From: Lacrimispora sphenoides
GTDB lineage: Bacteria; Bacillota; Clostridia; Lachnospirales; Lachnospiraceae
Direction: 5' to 3'
NCBI RefSeq assembly: GCF_900105215.1
Contig: NZ_FOIP01000001.1
Location: 372,001 to 436,000 of the forward strand
Length of the DNA stretch: 64,000 nt
The notes below the pieces were generated by a model that was not told the origin of the DNA, made no database searches, and worked only from the letters and a program-made list of their open reading frames with translations. Made by a program: the position numbers and the translations under genes. Of this stretch, positions 11,096 through 20,800 are shown one piece after another; position 1 is the stretch's first letter, and each line of letters starts with the position of its first letter.

Positions 11096-13168
11096 GGTAA
11101 AGTCATACCCGGAAATAGCCGATGGCGGTGGAATCACCACCCCATCGCCTGATGCAAAGGACAGGCTCGGGGTATCCGGTGCACCGGTCACAGTTCCTCC
11201 CGTGGTTGAATCCCGGTAAACAAAGCTTACGGTATATCCATTGCGTTTTAGTACTGTATTCTTTGAATTATCTAAGGCAGAGGATCCCACCGTTGCAAAG
11301 ATCCCTGTCCCATTTCCACTGTCTGCATCCGCCAAGAAATTGTCCGCAAACGGGCAGGTGGTAATATTTGAGGAATAAGCAGCCGAGGGAACGGCTATAA
11401 CGACTTCCTGTCCTGTAGCTGTTGACTCTCCAACAGAAGCTTCCGGAACCTGCTGGGAAGTTACACCGATCCGGGAGGCACCAAGATCTCCCTCTACGGT
11501 AATATGCTTCCCATCAGCCAGATAGACATTTGCTTTTTTGCCATCTGTATTTACATTATCCTTTATGGTAACTTCATCTAGAACCTGAAACTCTCCTGTG
11601 CTATCAAAATAGATAGCTCCCCGTAAGGCGGATTGATTTAACGTAATTTCTGCACCATCTAAGACAAGATTTGCACTGCCGGTAATATGTGCAGCGCTTC
11701 CGACAGCTGATTCAGAGATGTTGCTGACCACAATATTCTTTTCCAGAACAGAATCCTTATTTAATTGAATGGTACCCCGATCAGCCGAAATCAATGGATA
11801 ATTATGGCCAGGAATCTCCTCTCCGCTTAAATGGATCCCATCAAACCGTAGAATAGAACCGGTACCTGTCTCTTTCATTTTAAACAGTGGTCCATTACAG
11901 CTTTCAGTTCTTCTTAATATAACAGGTGTAGTTATACGATTTCGTTGATAGTCCACATCTGCTGTCTTAATTGTAATATCAGGGCTACCCCCGTTTTCAC
12001 CAATATCAATGGTTTGATTTACTGGGTCATAATCCTGTATATAGATATAACCTTTCTTACTTCCGATAGCCTGTTTTGCTCTTTCTATGGTCTTAAAAGG
12101 ATTATTATATTCACCTGTTCCCGATCCGTCATTTCCATGAAGGGAAGAAACATAATAAGTTTGTTCCTGTGCTTTAAATGCTACCTTCCTTACCACTTTC
12201 TGATATGGACCTAAGTCAAGTTTCCAGGAATAAGACATTTTTGTGTCCATTCCTTCTATCCAATGGACTGTGCCATCTTCATTTGCCTTATGATTAGTAT
12301 TTGTAGGTTCATCAAATAAATTGGCATAATACTTAGCATTTCTGCTGCTGCTCACGGTATTATAAAATACCATATATTCACTGCCGGCCCATCTGGTATC
12401 CACAGTGGTTACTCCAAGCTCTCTTCCCACTTCACTATCACCATTGGTAACAACATCAAAGGTTTGCTTTGTAGCTTCATTTACCATATGGAATCCCTGA
12501 TCATCCAAATAAAGAGTCGATGCATCGGCCGGGTCAGATGGTCCTCCGGAATATCCAATCCCGTCTCCAACCATAATATCCGCACCAGTTGCCAGGTACA
12601 TAGTTTTATGCAGATTTTCGTTATTATACATGATGTACTCTACCATGGTCCACTTTCGATCAGCACTGGGATATACCTTCATCTGCATTTCTACATTATA
12701 ATTACGGTCAGTTATTTTTTGCACACCACCATTATTTTCAATAACCAAAGGATATGCAATGGTATTGCTCTCATTAGCGGATCGGATTACTGTTTTAAAA
12801 CCAGAATAGTCCCATGTAACAGGAACGGCATCATGAGGGTGTAATTGGATGCCTGCGGTATTGTTGTTTTGATATTTTCCGGGATCCAGATTGATATATG
12901 GATGTTCTGCCCCAATCAGGTCAGGATCAAGGATTCCCTGAATATTAAACCCGTACCACTGTTCATAGCTTCCGCCTTTATTTGGATCGTTCCTGCCCCA
13001 ATAATAAGCTGAGTTTAAACCTCCTCCATTATTTTTCATATTTGTATCCGGATTTAACTCAGGGGAATCTGCAAAAGCTGTAATCCCGGACATGGAAAAC
13101 GTATTCAGTATCATCGTAACAGCCAGCACTTTTGCTGCAATCCGTTTCATCCTTTGTTTGAACTTCAA
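6761..13168 (-). CDS. Giant secreted cell-wall-binding repeat protein (2135 aa)
   Basis: Exported surface protein. It starts with TTG at 13168 (GAGGAGGG 7-8 nt upstream) and has a signal peptide in residues 1-33. An uncharacterised N-terminal domain covers roughly 34-335. A right-handed beta-helix-like region covers about 339-560 (YYVSSLHGNDGSG, NPFKTIERAKQAI). Next comes a long array of MucBP/InlB-type beta-repeats, each ending in motifs such as GTMPGQDVVVTYEYTR and FAGWFIDQDGNG. A helical FIVAR-like segment lies at about 1843-1930, followed by a Gly/Ser/Lys linker. The last ~170 residues are choline-binding-like wall repeats (GWYHFNASGIMDYGWF, GWRNIGGKWYYFTE). There is no LPXTG motif, so anchoring is by the repeats. 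No catalytic domain is recognisable; adhesion or matrix function is inferred. Last large gene of the cluster; its C-terminal 1,420 residues nearly match those of the 2091-aa protein. Confidence 0.9.
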   Translation of the reverse strand: MKFKQRMKRIAAKVLAVTMILNTFSMSGITAFADSPELNPDTNMKNNGGGLNSAYYWGRNDPNKGGSYEQWYGFNIQGILDPDLIGAEHPYINLDPGKYQNNNTAGIQLHPHDAVPVTWDYSGFKTVIRSANESNTIAYPLVIENNGGVQKITDRNYNVEMQMKVYPSADRKWTMVEYIMYNNENLHKTMYLATGADIMVGDGIGYSGGPSDPADASTLYLDDQGFHMVNEATKQTFDVVTNGDSEVGRELGVTTVDTRWAGSEYMVFYNTVSSSRNAKYYANLFDEPTNTNHKANEDGTVHWIEGMDTKMSYSWKLDLGPYQKVVRKVAFKAQEQTYYVSSLHGNDGSGTGEYNNPFKTIERAKQAIGSKKGYIYIQDYDPVNQTIDIGENGGSPDITIKTADVDYQRNRITTPVILRRTESCNGPLFKMKETGTGSILRFDGIHLSGEEIPGHNYPLISADRGTIQLNKDSVLEKNIVVSNISESAVGSAAHITGSANLVLDGAEITLNQSALRGAIYFDSTGEFQVLDEVTIKDNVNTDGKKANVYLADGKHITVEGDLGASRIGVTSQQVPEASVGESTATGQEVVIAVPSAAYSSNITTCPFADNFLADADSGNGTGIFATVGSSALDNSKNTVLKRNGYTVSFVYRDSTTGGTVTGAPDTPSLSFASGDGVVIPPPSAISGYDFTGIAIDQGTGGTLTAVETEGVDFGKLTGTMPGQDVVVTYEYTRIDASIAFVVNGGTPQPQTLVGTAGNSVNALLPSVSRYGYVFKGWSKVNSQTSPEYITSLPAVYPESPITYYAVWESDPGVKFDYTVDYTNQNGSIVFQSTTTSNTYSVESVIQSQKKNIHGYLWSLLDSLTSPAEYNYEGLVPEPIGNFNGSTGEFLGRMPGQDAAVKYAYKVDRNNPAARSDLTVRYVTENGTVIHAPGVTPYYPEDAISASPLDIYGYQYLSGSITVGDTADDTDGNLVSAAQGSFGSNGGFTGTMPNQPVEITYVYEATGEGYRFTVNYLDNDSADNNLRNIVIPEVQQKTADTTVSTEYRELYGYSYESAAAVPDLSGSFDAGHDYTGIMPSDDLTVSYRYDRVPSEWYQITYQTGTHGSISHGSGVSPDVVEQTLGSGVYSTSVLGNDGSAAGQTDSYTWSVVKEKRLVPLTQADQYYRFAGWFIDQDGNGALNDGEQLLAEDHRFTGDATVTALFEEDPEKWIDIQFAAGEHGSLADGSITSLHIQYDRTWGDIAGQIPGYVPEINYLVDNWYDGDLEVESSDVLRNGHTYTIRFYQDPAVFGTDVAVPDASTGLNGEGKGKITVYHTTAGYQYIITDLSGNIVGVQTGNIAGRVYFDGLYPGARYLVYEAAGNVHAIVGNQIGDTAGNISDPVEVLTPVVETNYQILYDENHEGKTVLVIKPADKKSDYAVLSKDGTVIVTTETGSDGWQTVTGSPGSVTFSGLNYNEEHIVVARPKGETGITAESRKLDGSVITTDPGGALEIPNYIVETLEGRVVSVDQETIDAARYEEAHKGDRVVITADAVNGAGETFLYWKITIGSVPGLTGKLYERELGFDMPDTNLVFTAYYSRPTASPSNATVVDEVRGGSENEIALDPGEIPDLEEALTTDADRVLMDQNHADVTYKVVYTKNAAKATESNAVKASPEYDSDHSQAFKAAWGLNVDIERYVNGRKTAMATPSDAEFTTYIQLGKDDVDMMDYQLYRIFTDPIDGTIQAELVEMSDDPEETGGLFTFTAQAGMRYVMVYSKAYRLYFLNQTALPRYQYYFKVRKGEAPSDWYYSYEYGQVEEPADIFVSDEGVEYSYVGWSYREDRLSEFDPDREISRKTYVYAYYENNQKEVNDARKELEDAIKNAIDKSDDYFLTLKETEKLKEAIEEALEVLDRTSPKATLDELLEALEKLKEVTKPLDKVLDDRYDHYDEIQSSGSKGGSKGGGGTGSGIKANPYNPSRSKSYIVGTNGNWEELSGKGSQWAFVLNGGIRLTGMWAKLDYANGDVNKNGWYHFNASGIMDYGWFRDEKLDWYYCNTESDGWLGKMKTGWHHDKEDNRWYYLDSETGMMAKGWRNIGGKWYYFTEQNSMETYRYDAATEKWIYKSNEERPLGSMYISEMTPDGYAVGGDGAWLQ

Positions 13169-13248
13169 TTGCTTCCCTCCTCACTATAATTTTTTAATTA
13201 AAACGACTTTTTACATTCTTTTAAGTGTCACTAAAATATATTTCTAAG

Positions 13249-13284
13249 AAAGGGAGAGTGCCAGATAATCCAAACACTTTCCCC
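13249..13284 (-). terminator. Hairpin between the 1505-aa and 2135-aa surface genes
   Basis: GGGAGAGTG (13252-13260) pairs with CACTTTCCC (13275-13283) with one mismatch. On the minus strand the stem is followed by TTTCTTAG. It may partly separate the 2135-aa gene from the rest of the operon. Confidence 0.6.
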
Positions 13285-13310
13285 TCCTATGAAGAATGAT
13301 TTCAATTTAA

Positions 13311-16300
13311 CTATGGGGTTTCAGGTGTCCATTTCCCGCTGTCATCTACATAATATCCATCCGGGGTTACTTCATCCCGGTATAGGGAACCAAGCGGACG
13401 TCCTGACTGACCAGCGTACGCCCATTTTCCGGTTGTTTTATCCAGATACCATGTCTGCTGGCTGTTTTCCGGTGTCAGGTAATACCATACGCCGTCTATT
13501 TTCTGCCAGCCGGTGAGCATCGCGCCGTTAAACAGATTTAAGTAGTACCATCTTCCATCCTTATCATCAAGATGCCAGCCTGTCTTAAGGCGTCCGAACC
13601 AACCATCGTGAACAGTGGATAAGAAATACCATTTCCCTTCTTCATCTAAAAACCATCCGCTGTCCATTACCCCTTCCTGGTCAAAGTGGTATGTATAGAT
13701 CAGAGTTGTACCATTATAGGAATATCTGATATTTGCCCACTGGTCATTTAATTTTGTTCCGCTGCTTAAAATGAAGGACCAGCCATTGGCTGCCGGATTA
13801 AAATTCTCCCAGTGACCGTCAACATCATTTGTATAAGTCTTATAACTTCCAAAACGGTAAGCACCCGGTCCCACGCTGCTGCTGGAACTGCTCATTCCGG
13901 AACTGCTTCCGCCTCCGGATCCGCTTCCACCTCCGGAGCCACTTCCGCCTCCAGATCCGCTTCCACCTCCGGAACCACTTCCGCCTCCGGAACCATTATC
14001 TCCTCCAGAACCATTGTCTCCTCCGGAACCATTGTCTCCTCCAGAGCCATTGCCATTTGTAATTCCATCAACAATATCTTTTAATGTCTGATAAGCCTGA
14101 TCCAGCTCCTCAATCGTGGGACGGGGCAGAGTATCACGCACTACAATCGCATCATGGATCGCATCGGTCAATATATTTCTGTCTTCTTCACTTACCGAAC
14201 CATTGTTTTTCAAAGCATTCGCCGTATTAATTTCATCCTCCAGCCGGTTCTTTGCCTCCTGCCACAAGGAATCATCCTCCTGTTCATACACTGCGTACAG
14301 TTGGAGATCTTTGTTAACCGGAGTCGTTATATCATAAAAACCTGCGGTGTCCAACGGCTGTTTTTTAAATCCTGCAAATTCATATACGATACCGGTAACC
14401 GGATCCGTGTAATCTTCCAAGCATTCAAGATCCATATATCCGTCTGCATCTTCTAACATACTTCCGGCTCTTGCTTTAAGACTTGCCACCGAACCTCTTA
14501 TCGTATCGGTAACGGTAACCTTATATGATTTGGAATAAGTTAAGATAAACGTGTCTCCTACATTTGCGTCAAATAGGAACGTACCGGTAAAACCGGCACC
14601 CGGATCATTCAGATCAGGTTCCACAGGTATAATCTCCGTACAAACCGGATCGCTATCCGCATTTTCAACCTTCCACAACTGGTAGTCCATATTCCCCAGA
14701 AGGCTGGTATCCAGGGTACCATAAACCTGAATATCAGGTGTGTGATTCCCATCGGATGGCAGGGCTTTATTAATGCCATCCACCTTTCTTGACAATGATA
14801 TGCCTAAAACCCAGGGGATCTTTAATGCTTCACTATCCACTGCAGCAGCATCTCTTACTGCATTGGACTCCGTAGCAGTCGGCACACTTCTCCGGTCAAA
14901 TTTAACCGTATATTCCACTTTATGCGCTGGTGTTGATGTCAGCAAAGCCGGATCGGAAGAATTGTCAATCAGGTCGAGCTTTAATGCTTCCAACAGATCC
15001 GTTTGCATATTGAGAGCAAACGTTCCATTTTTAGGGGAATAATCTACCGTTGCATTGGATGAGGTCGCCGTGGCTGGTACGGACTCATACCGTGCCTGAA
15101 GAACTACGTTGCCGGCCGGCATGATGACCCATGGATTCTGCTGCTCAGCCTGAGATGCAGTAAGAGACATAGACCCAATCAGGCTATCCCACCGCTTAAA
15201 ACTGTACCCGGCTATATCAGGGGCTTTAATCCTTATCTTATCCCCTTCCCGGACATTAATCTGGGTTGCTCCTTCTTCAATTTCCAAGGGTACGTTATTT
15301 CTGGTAACCTCCGCTACATAGCCTCCGTTTGTGATATACAGAGTATAGGTCTGATTTTGCACCTGAGAGGATTCTTCCAGGAAAATGGGATTCCCCAGCA
15401 ATATCTTTTCAGACGGAGACTCTGTTTCTCCCAAATGCTTTGCAACTACCGTATATTCCCGGCCGGATTCCAGACCTGGGAATTCTGCAAAAGCCGGATT
15501 ACCTGCGGCTTCTAACCATCCGTCTGCTGATCCTTCCTGTGAAACGGCATTTCCATCACCATTAAGCAGTGCATACAGCGTATCCGCCGCCGTCGGACTG
15601 ATCCTGATTTTCTTCCTGCCCTCATTTCCATCATTTGCTATGGAATAGTTGTTACCAAGAGTGGCAATGCCTTCCCTTGCCGGCTGGCTTATCAGGGAAC
15701 CATCCACATGACTGGTCAGCGGTTCCCCTGCTACAGGTGCTGCAGTCAATGAAAGTTCATACACATAATAATAGGTACAGGGATTGAGTCCTGTAAATTT
15801 CCCGCTCTGCAACTGAGAGCCTGTCATGGTGGATATGACGATACCGTCTGCAGCCGTAACTGCATACTTTCTCTCTTCGTTCGCACCATTGATTCTGATC
15901 TGTCCGGTTCCATCTGCTGATACAGAACCATCTGCATCCGGAATGCATAAAATCCCGTCATCTCCTGCAATTGGCGTGAACCTGGCCGTATAGCTGTGAT
16001 TGGAAAGAATCTGCAGATCATTTTGTACCTGGTTTCCATTCTCATCATACCAGCCTGCAAACATATAATTGGTATCTGGCTGAGGTGAGGGAAGCGCCAG
16101 ATCCGTCCATATCGTTCCCTTTGCTACATGAGCCGAAGTGCCTCCTGAAACAATACTTCCATGGCTTCCGGATACAAAATTTAAATCAAACCACTCATTG
16201 GGGTCCTCTTCAAAATTGGCATATAGCTTTAAGTTCCCGGTTATCTCTACATCTCCAGTAAGTTTTGCTCCGGTTTTTCCTGTTCCGTTTGTATTTGCTT

Positions 16301-17828
16301 TATACCAGCCGTCAAATAAATAATGAGTTGCCGGTGACGGGGTGATGCCCTGAGTCAATTCATCGATTGTATAGGTATCCAGTCTGTAAGACTTGGGAGA
16401 GGAATCTCCCGACAGATTTCCGTTCGAGCCATTATAAAAATCAATGCGGGCCCAGTAAGCAGGATCCGTCAAATCCTCGTTATAGGTTATGGTAACAGAA
16501 CCTCCGATAATATCCGTATTAAAGGTCAGCTTTTCGCTTGACTGATCCAGAACGTAGTTGGAGAAATTACCGTTCCACGTGATATTCGGCGGATAAGAAT
16601 ATCCTGGTTTTCTTTCTATATCCAGCTCTACAGGGTCCGCCGGGGATACGGACAAATTCTGCTGTTGTTCAAGAATGTTGTTATGATTATCCACCGTATT
16701 TACGATAATATGGGTCGTATAGGTCGGATCAATCTGATATTTATAGGTGATTACCACCATTTGATTGGGCATCTTTCCAGCATAATTTTTATCTGAATCA
16801 AAGCTGCAGCCAGCCGAAGCCGCTGAATAGATTCCTCTGTTTACTAAATCATCTGTATCTCCATATCCGGCCTTCAGTTCTGCACCGGTAAGCTCATATG
16901 CCGTTATGGCAGCAGGTGCAACAGAGAAGGCTGTTTCTGCAGAGTAAGCATACGCATCTGGTGTCTTGATAGCAACGCCGCTTCCATCTACGTATTCTAT
17001 CCGCAGAGTAAATTTCTTGCTGGTATCCGGTTCATAACGGTAGCCAACCGTAAGATCATCGTTAGGCATGTATCCCCGGATCGCGTTGGTGGAAGTATTG
17101 ACAGAAGCAGCCTCTTCCAATGTCCCAGCCCCGCTCGCATCATCAAACCTTCTGATCTTATTATTTTTTATCAGCACAGATTTAAGCTTATACCCCGGTA
17201 TATTCCTTTTATAGGTAGCTGAAACCGGCGTATTGGCAGTCACCGGATTCGTCCAGGTTCCGTCATCAAAGAACCGGATCACCTGGCTATCGCTGTCTGA
17301 CGGCCATGCCGATAGGCTGGTACCGTCAGTTATGCTGTCTCTTGCCGAATTTAAATCACGGTAATGCATGACTGTGAAATCAAATTGGCTGCTGCTGTTA
17401 CCATTCCACACCGCCTTATAGGTTTCTGGTGATTCATAGGGAAAAGCATAAGGTAGATTGAGAACCTTATTTCCATCTTTGTTATACCAACCGTCAAATG
17501 TGTAGCCCGGCCATACAACCTGAAATTCCGGAAGCTTGGGCCTTGGCCCGGAGCCTTTGTCCTCTGTCCCAATACCAGCAAAATCCGCAGATGAACTTAA
17601 GGCATATCCTGCCTGTCCCGTGGCATAGGAAATGTTATTTGCATATCTTGGCACATTCGCATATGTGGAATGCTGCAGATTCGGCCCCTTCTGCGGATCA
17701 AATTGAATGACAGAAGGATCGCCGTAACTCAGCGGTGCTGCAAATGCGGGCGGTGCCGCCATGGTAATAACCATGGCGGCTGCCAGTATCATTGCAGTCT
17801 GTGCTTTCCATTTCTTTATGTTTTTCAT
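13311..17828 (-). CDS. Giant secreted cell-wall-binding repeat protein (1505 aa)
   Basis: Exported surface protein with the same plan as its neighbours but a diverged sequence. I use the ATG at 17828 (AAGGAG 6 nt upstream), because the longer reading to 17879 only runs into the previous gene's end. Signal peptide in residues 1-32 (MILAAAMVITMAAPPAFA). It lacks the beta-helix region and goes straight to InlB-type (GYTFDGWYNKDGNKV) and MucBP-like repeats. Further on come a domain shared with the other two giants (TATSSNATV, ATESNAV, MDYQLW), a FIVAR-like helical segment and a long Gly/Ser/Asp linker. Wall-binding repeats close it (GWFLDEEGKWYFL, GWQKIDGVWYYLT). It lies 10 bp after the 2091-aa gene, with its ribosome site overlapping that stop codon. 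It sits between the two long repeats and would be lost if they recombined. Confidence 0.9.
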   Translation of the reverse strand: MKNIKKWKAQTAMILAAAMVITMAAPPAFAAPLSYGDPSVIQFDPQKGPNLQHSTYANVPRYANNISYATGQAGYALSSSADFAGIGTEDKGSGPRPKLPEFQVVWPGYTFDGWYNKDGNKVLNLPYAFPYESPETYKAVWNGNSSSQFDFTVMHYRDLNSARDSITDGTSLSAWPSDSDSQVIRFFDDGTWTNPVTANTPVSATYKRNIPGYKLKSVLIKNNKIRRFDDASGAGTLEEAASVNTSTNAIRGYMPNDDLTVGYRYEPDTSKKFTLRIEYVDGSGVAIKTPDAYAYSAETAFSVAPAAITAYELTGAELKAGYGDTDDLVNRGIYSAASAGCSFDSDKNYAGKMPNQMVVITYKYQIDPTYTTHIIVNTVDNHNNILEQQQNLSVSPADPVELDIERKPGYSYPPNITWNGNFSNYVLDQSSEKLTFNTDIIGGSVTITYNEDLTDPAYWARIDFYNGSNGNLSGDSSPKSYRLDTYTIDELTQGITPSPATHYLFDGWYKANTNGTGKTGAKLTGDVEITGNLKLYANFEEDPNEWFDLNFVSGSHGSIVSGGTSAHVAKGTIWTDLALPSPQPDTNYMFAGWYDENGNQVQNDLQILSNHSYTARFTPIAGDDGILCIPDADGSVSADGTGQIRINGANEERKYAVTAADGIVISTMTGSQLQSGKFTGLNPCTYYYVYELSLTAAPVAGEPLTSHVDGSLISQPAREGIATLGNNYSIANDGNEGRKKIRISPTAADTLYALLNGDGNAVSQEGSADGWLEAAGNPAFAEFPGLESGREYTVVAKHLGETESPSEKILLGNPIFLEESSQVQNQTYTLYITNGGYVAEVTRNNVPLEIEEGATQINVREGDKIRIKAPDIAGYSFKRWDSLIGSMSLTASQAEQQNPWVIMPAGNVVLQARYESVPATATSSNATVDYSPKNGTFALNMQTDLLEALKLDLIDNSSDPALLTSTPAHKVEYTVKFDRRSVPTATESNAVRDAAAVDSEALKIPWVLGISLSRKVDGINKALPSDGNHTPDIQVYGTLDTSLLGNMDYQLWKVENADSDPVCTEIIPVEPDLNDPGAGFTGTFLFDANVGDTFILTYSKSYKVTVTDTIRGSVASLKARAGSMLEDADGYMDLECLEDYTDPVTGIVYEFAGFKKQPLDTAGFYDITTPVNKDLQLYAVYEQEDDSLWQEAKNRLEDEINTANALKNNGSVSEEDRNILTDAIHDAIVVRDTLPRPTIEELDQAYQTLKDIVDGITNGNGSGGDNGSGGDNGSGGDNGSGGGSGSGGGSGSGGGSGSGGGSGSGGGSSSGMSSSSSSVGPGAYRFGSYKTYTNDVDGHWENFNPAANGWSFILSSGTKLNDQWANIRYSYNGTTLIYTYHFDQEGVMDSGWFLDEEGKWYFLSTVHDGWFGRLKTGWHLDDKDGRWYYLNLFNGAMLTGWQKIDGVWYYLTPENSQQTWYLDKTTGKWAYAGQSGRPLGSLYRDEVTPDGYYVDDSGKWTPETP
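13904..14055 (-). repeat. 18-bp tandem repeat coding a Gly/Ser/Asp linker
   Basis: About eight copies of an 18-bp unit encode GSGGGS and NGSGGD blocks between the helical segment and the wall-binding repeats of the 1505-aa protein. All units are multiples of 3, so copy-number changes would keep the frame and alter linker length. Confidence 0.85.
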
Positions 17829-17835
17829 TGTTTTC

Positions 17836-20800
17836 TCCTTACTGCAGCCAGGCTCCATCTCCCCCAACGGCATATCCATCAGGCGTCATCTCACTGATGT
17901 ACATGGATCCCAGTGGCCGTTCTTCATTGCTCTTATAGATCCATTTCTCCGTTGCCGCATCATACCGATAGGTTTCCATGCTGTTCTGCTCTGTAAAGTA
18001 ATACCACTTTCCTCCGATATTCCTCCAGCCCTTTGCCATCATTCCTGTCTCAGAGTCTAAATAATACCAGCGGTTGTCTTCCTTATCATGATGCCAGCCT
18101 GTCTTCATCTTTCCAAGCCAGCCATCTGATTCTGTATTGCAGTAATACCAGTCAAGCTTCTCATCCCGGAACCAGCCGTAATCCATGATTCCGCTGGCAT
18201 TGAAATGATACCAGCCGTTTTTGTTCACGTCTCCGTTTGCATAATCCAGCTTCGCCCACATTCCTGTCAGACGGATTCCTCCGTTTAGCACAAAGGCCCA
18301 CTGGCTTCCCTTTCCTGATAGCTCTTCCCAGTTTCCATTGGTGCCCACGATGTAGCTCTTGCTCCTGCTTGGGTTATAGGGGTTGGCCTTGATTCCGCTT
18401 CCGGTTCCTCCTCCGCCTTTGCTTCCTCCCTTGCTTCCGGAGCTCTGGATCTCATCATAGTGGTCATAACGGTCATCCAGTACTTTATCTAACGGCTTTG
18501 TCACTTCTTTAAGCTTTTCCAGCGCTTCAAGCAGTTCATCAAGGGTCGCCTTTGGAGAAGTACGGTCCAGTACCTCCAGGGCCTCTTCGATTGCTTCCTT
18601 AAGCTTCTCTGTCTCCTTTAATGTCAGGAAATAGTCATCGCTCTTATCAATCGCGTTCTTTATGGCATCCTCCAGCTCTTTCCTGGCATCATTTACTTCC
18701 TTCTGATTGTTCTCGTAGTATGCATAAACATAGGTCTTCCGGCTGATCTCCCGGTCCGGATCGAACTCACTTAAGCGGTCCTCACGATAACTCCAGCCTA
18801 CATAGCTGTACTCTACGCCTTCATCACTAACGAAAATATCTGCCGGTTCTTCCACCTGACCATACTCATAGGAGTAATACCAGTCGCTGGGAGCTTCTCC
18901 CTTTCTTACCTTGAAGTAATACTGGTACCTTGGAAGGGCTGTCTGGTTTAAGAAGTAGAGCCGGTATGCTTTGGAATACACCATCACATACCTCATTCCT
19001 GCCTGGGCCGTAAAGGTAAACAGTCCTCCGGTCTCTTCCGGATCATCTGACATTTCCACAAGCTCCGCCTGGATCGTCCCGTCAATCGGGTCCGTAAAGA
19101 TCCGGTACAGCTGGTAGTCCATCATGTCCACATCATCCTTGCCTAACTGGATATAGGTAGTAAACTCCGCATCCGATGGCGTGGCCATGGCCGTCTTTCT
19201 TCCATTGACATACCGTTCAATGTCTACATTCAGTCCCCAGGCCGCCTTAAACGCTTGGCTGTGGTCGCTGTCATACTCAGGCGATGCCTTTACTGCATTG
19301 GATTCCGTGGCCTTTGCCGCATTCTTTGTATATACCACCTTATAGGTCACATCTGCATGGTTCTGATCCATCAGCACCCGGTCTGCATCGGTCGTCAGCG
19401 CTTCCTCCAGATCCGGTATCTCTCCCGGATCAAGGGCGATCTCATTTTCGCTTCCTCCCCGGACCTCATCAACCACCGTTGCATTGCTCGGACTGGCTGT
19501 TGGACGGGAATAATAAGCCGTAAACACAAGATTGGTATCCGGCATATCAAAGCCAAGCTCTCTCTCATACAGCTTTCCGGTAAGCCCTGGCACCGATCCT
19601 ATGGTGATCTTCCAGTACAGAAACGTTTCTCCTGCTCCGTTAACCGCATCTGCTGTAATTACCACACGGTCTCCCTTATGGGCTTCCTCATATCTGGCTG
19701 CATCAATCGTTTCCTGATCAACACTTACCACCCGGCCTTCTAAAGTCTCCACGATGTAGTTGGGGATCTCCAATGCTCCGCCAGGATCTGTAGTGATCAC
19801 CGATCCGTCCGGCTTCCGGCTTTCTGCCGTGATTCCGGTCTCTCCCTTTGGCCTGGCTACCACGATGTGCTCTTCGTTGTAATTCAGCCCGGAAAAAGTC
19901 ACGCTTCCCGGACTTCCTGTCACGGTCTGCCAGCCGTCACTTCCGGTTTCTGTGGTAACGATGACCGTTCCATCCTTACTTAAGACCGCATAATCCGACT
20001 TCTTATCGGCAGGCTTGATTACAAGCACCGTCTTTCCTTCGTGGTTCTCATCGTAAAGGATCTGGTAGTTGGTCTCCACCACCGGGGTCAGTACCTCCAC
20101 CGGGTCACTGATGTTTCCTGCTGTTTCTCCGATCTGGTTCCCCACGATTGCATGCACATTTCCTGCTGCTTCATACACAAGGTATCTGGCTCCCGGATAA
20201 AGTCCGTCAAAATATACCCGGCCTGCGATATTTCCTGTCTGCACTCCCACGATGTTTCCTTCCAGGTCGGTAATGATGTACTGGTAGCCTGCTGTGGTAT
20301 GGTAAACAGTAATCTTTCCTTTTCCTTCCCCGTTAAGTCCGGTGGAAGCATCAGGAGCTGCCACATCCGTTCCGAATACGGCCGGATCCTGATAGAAACG
20401 TATGGTATAGATATGTCCATTCCTTAATACATCGCTTGATTCCACTTCCAAGTCCCCGTCATACCAGTTATCCACCAGATAGTTGATCTCCGGCACATAG
20501 CCCGGTATCTGGCCTGCGATGCCTCCCCAGGTCCTGTCATACTGGATATGGAGGGAGGTAATACTTCCGTCTGCCAGAGAACCGTGTTCTCCTGCCGCGA
20601 ACTGGATGTCGATCCATTTCTCCGGGTCCTCTTCAAACAGTGCCGTAACAGTGGCATCTCCGGTAAAACGGTGATCTTCTGCCAGAAGCTGCTCTCCGTC
20701 ATTCAATGCCCCGTTTCCATCCTGGTCTATAAACCACCCGGCAAACCGGTAATACTGGTCCGCCTGCGTCAGAGGAACCAGGCGTTTTTCCTTTACCACA

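Noticed and set aside
17829..17879. N-terminal extension of the 1505-aa surface protein
   Set aside because: The extension covers the end of the upstream gene in another frame, while the ATG at 17828 has an ideal AAGGAG and a clear signal peptide.
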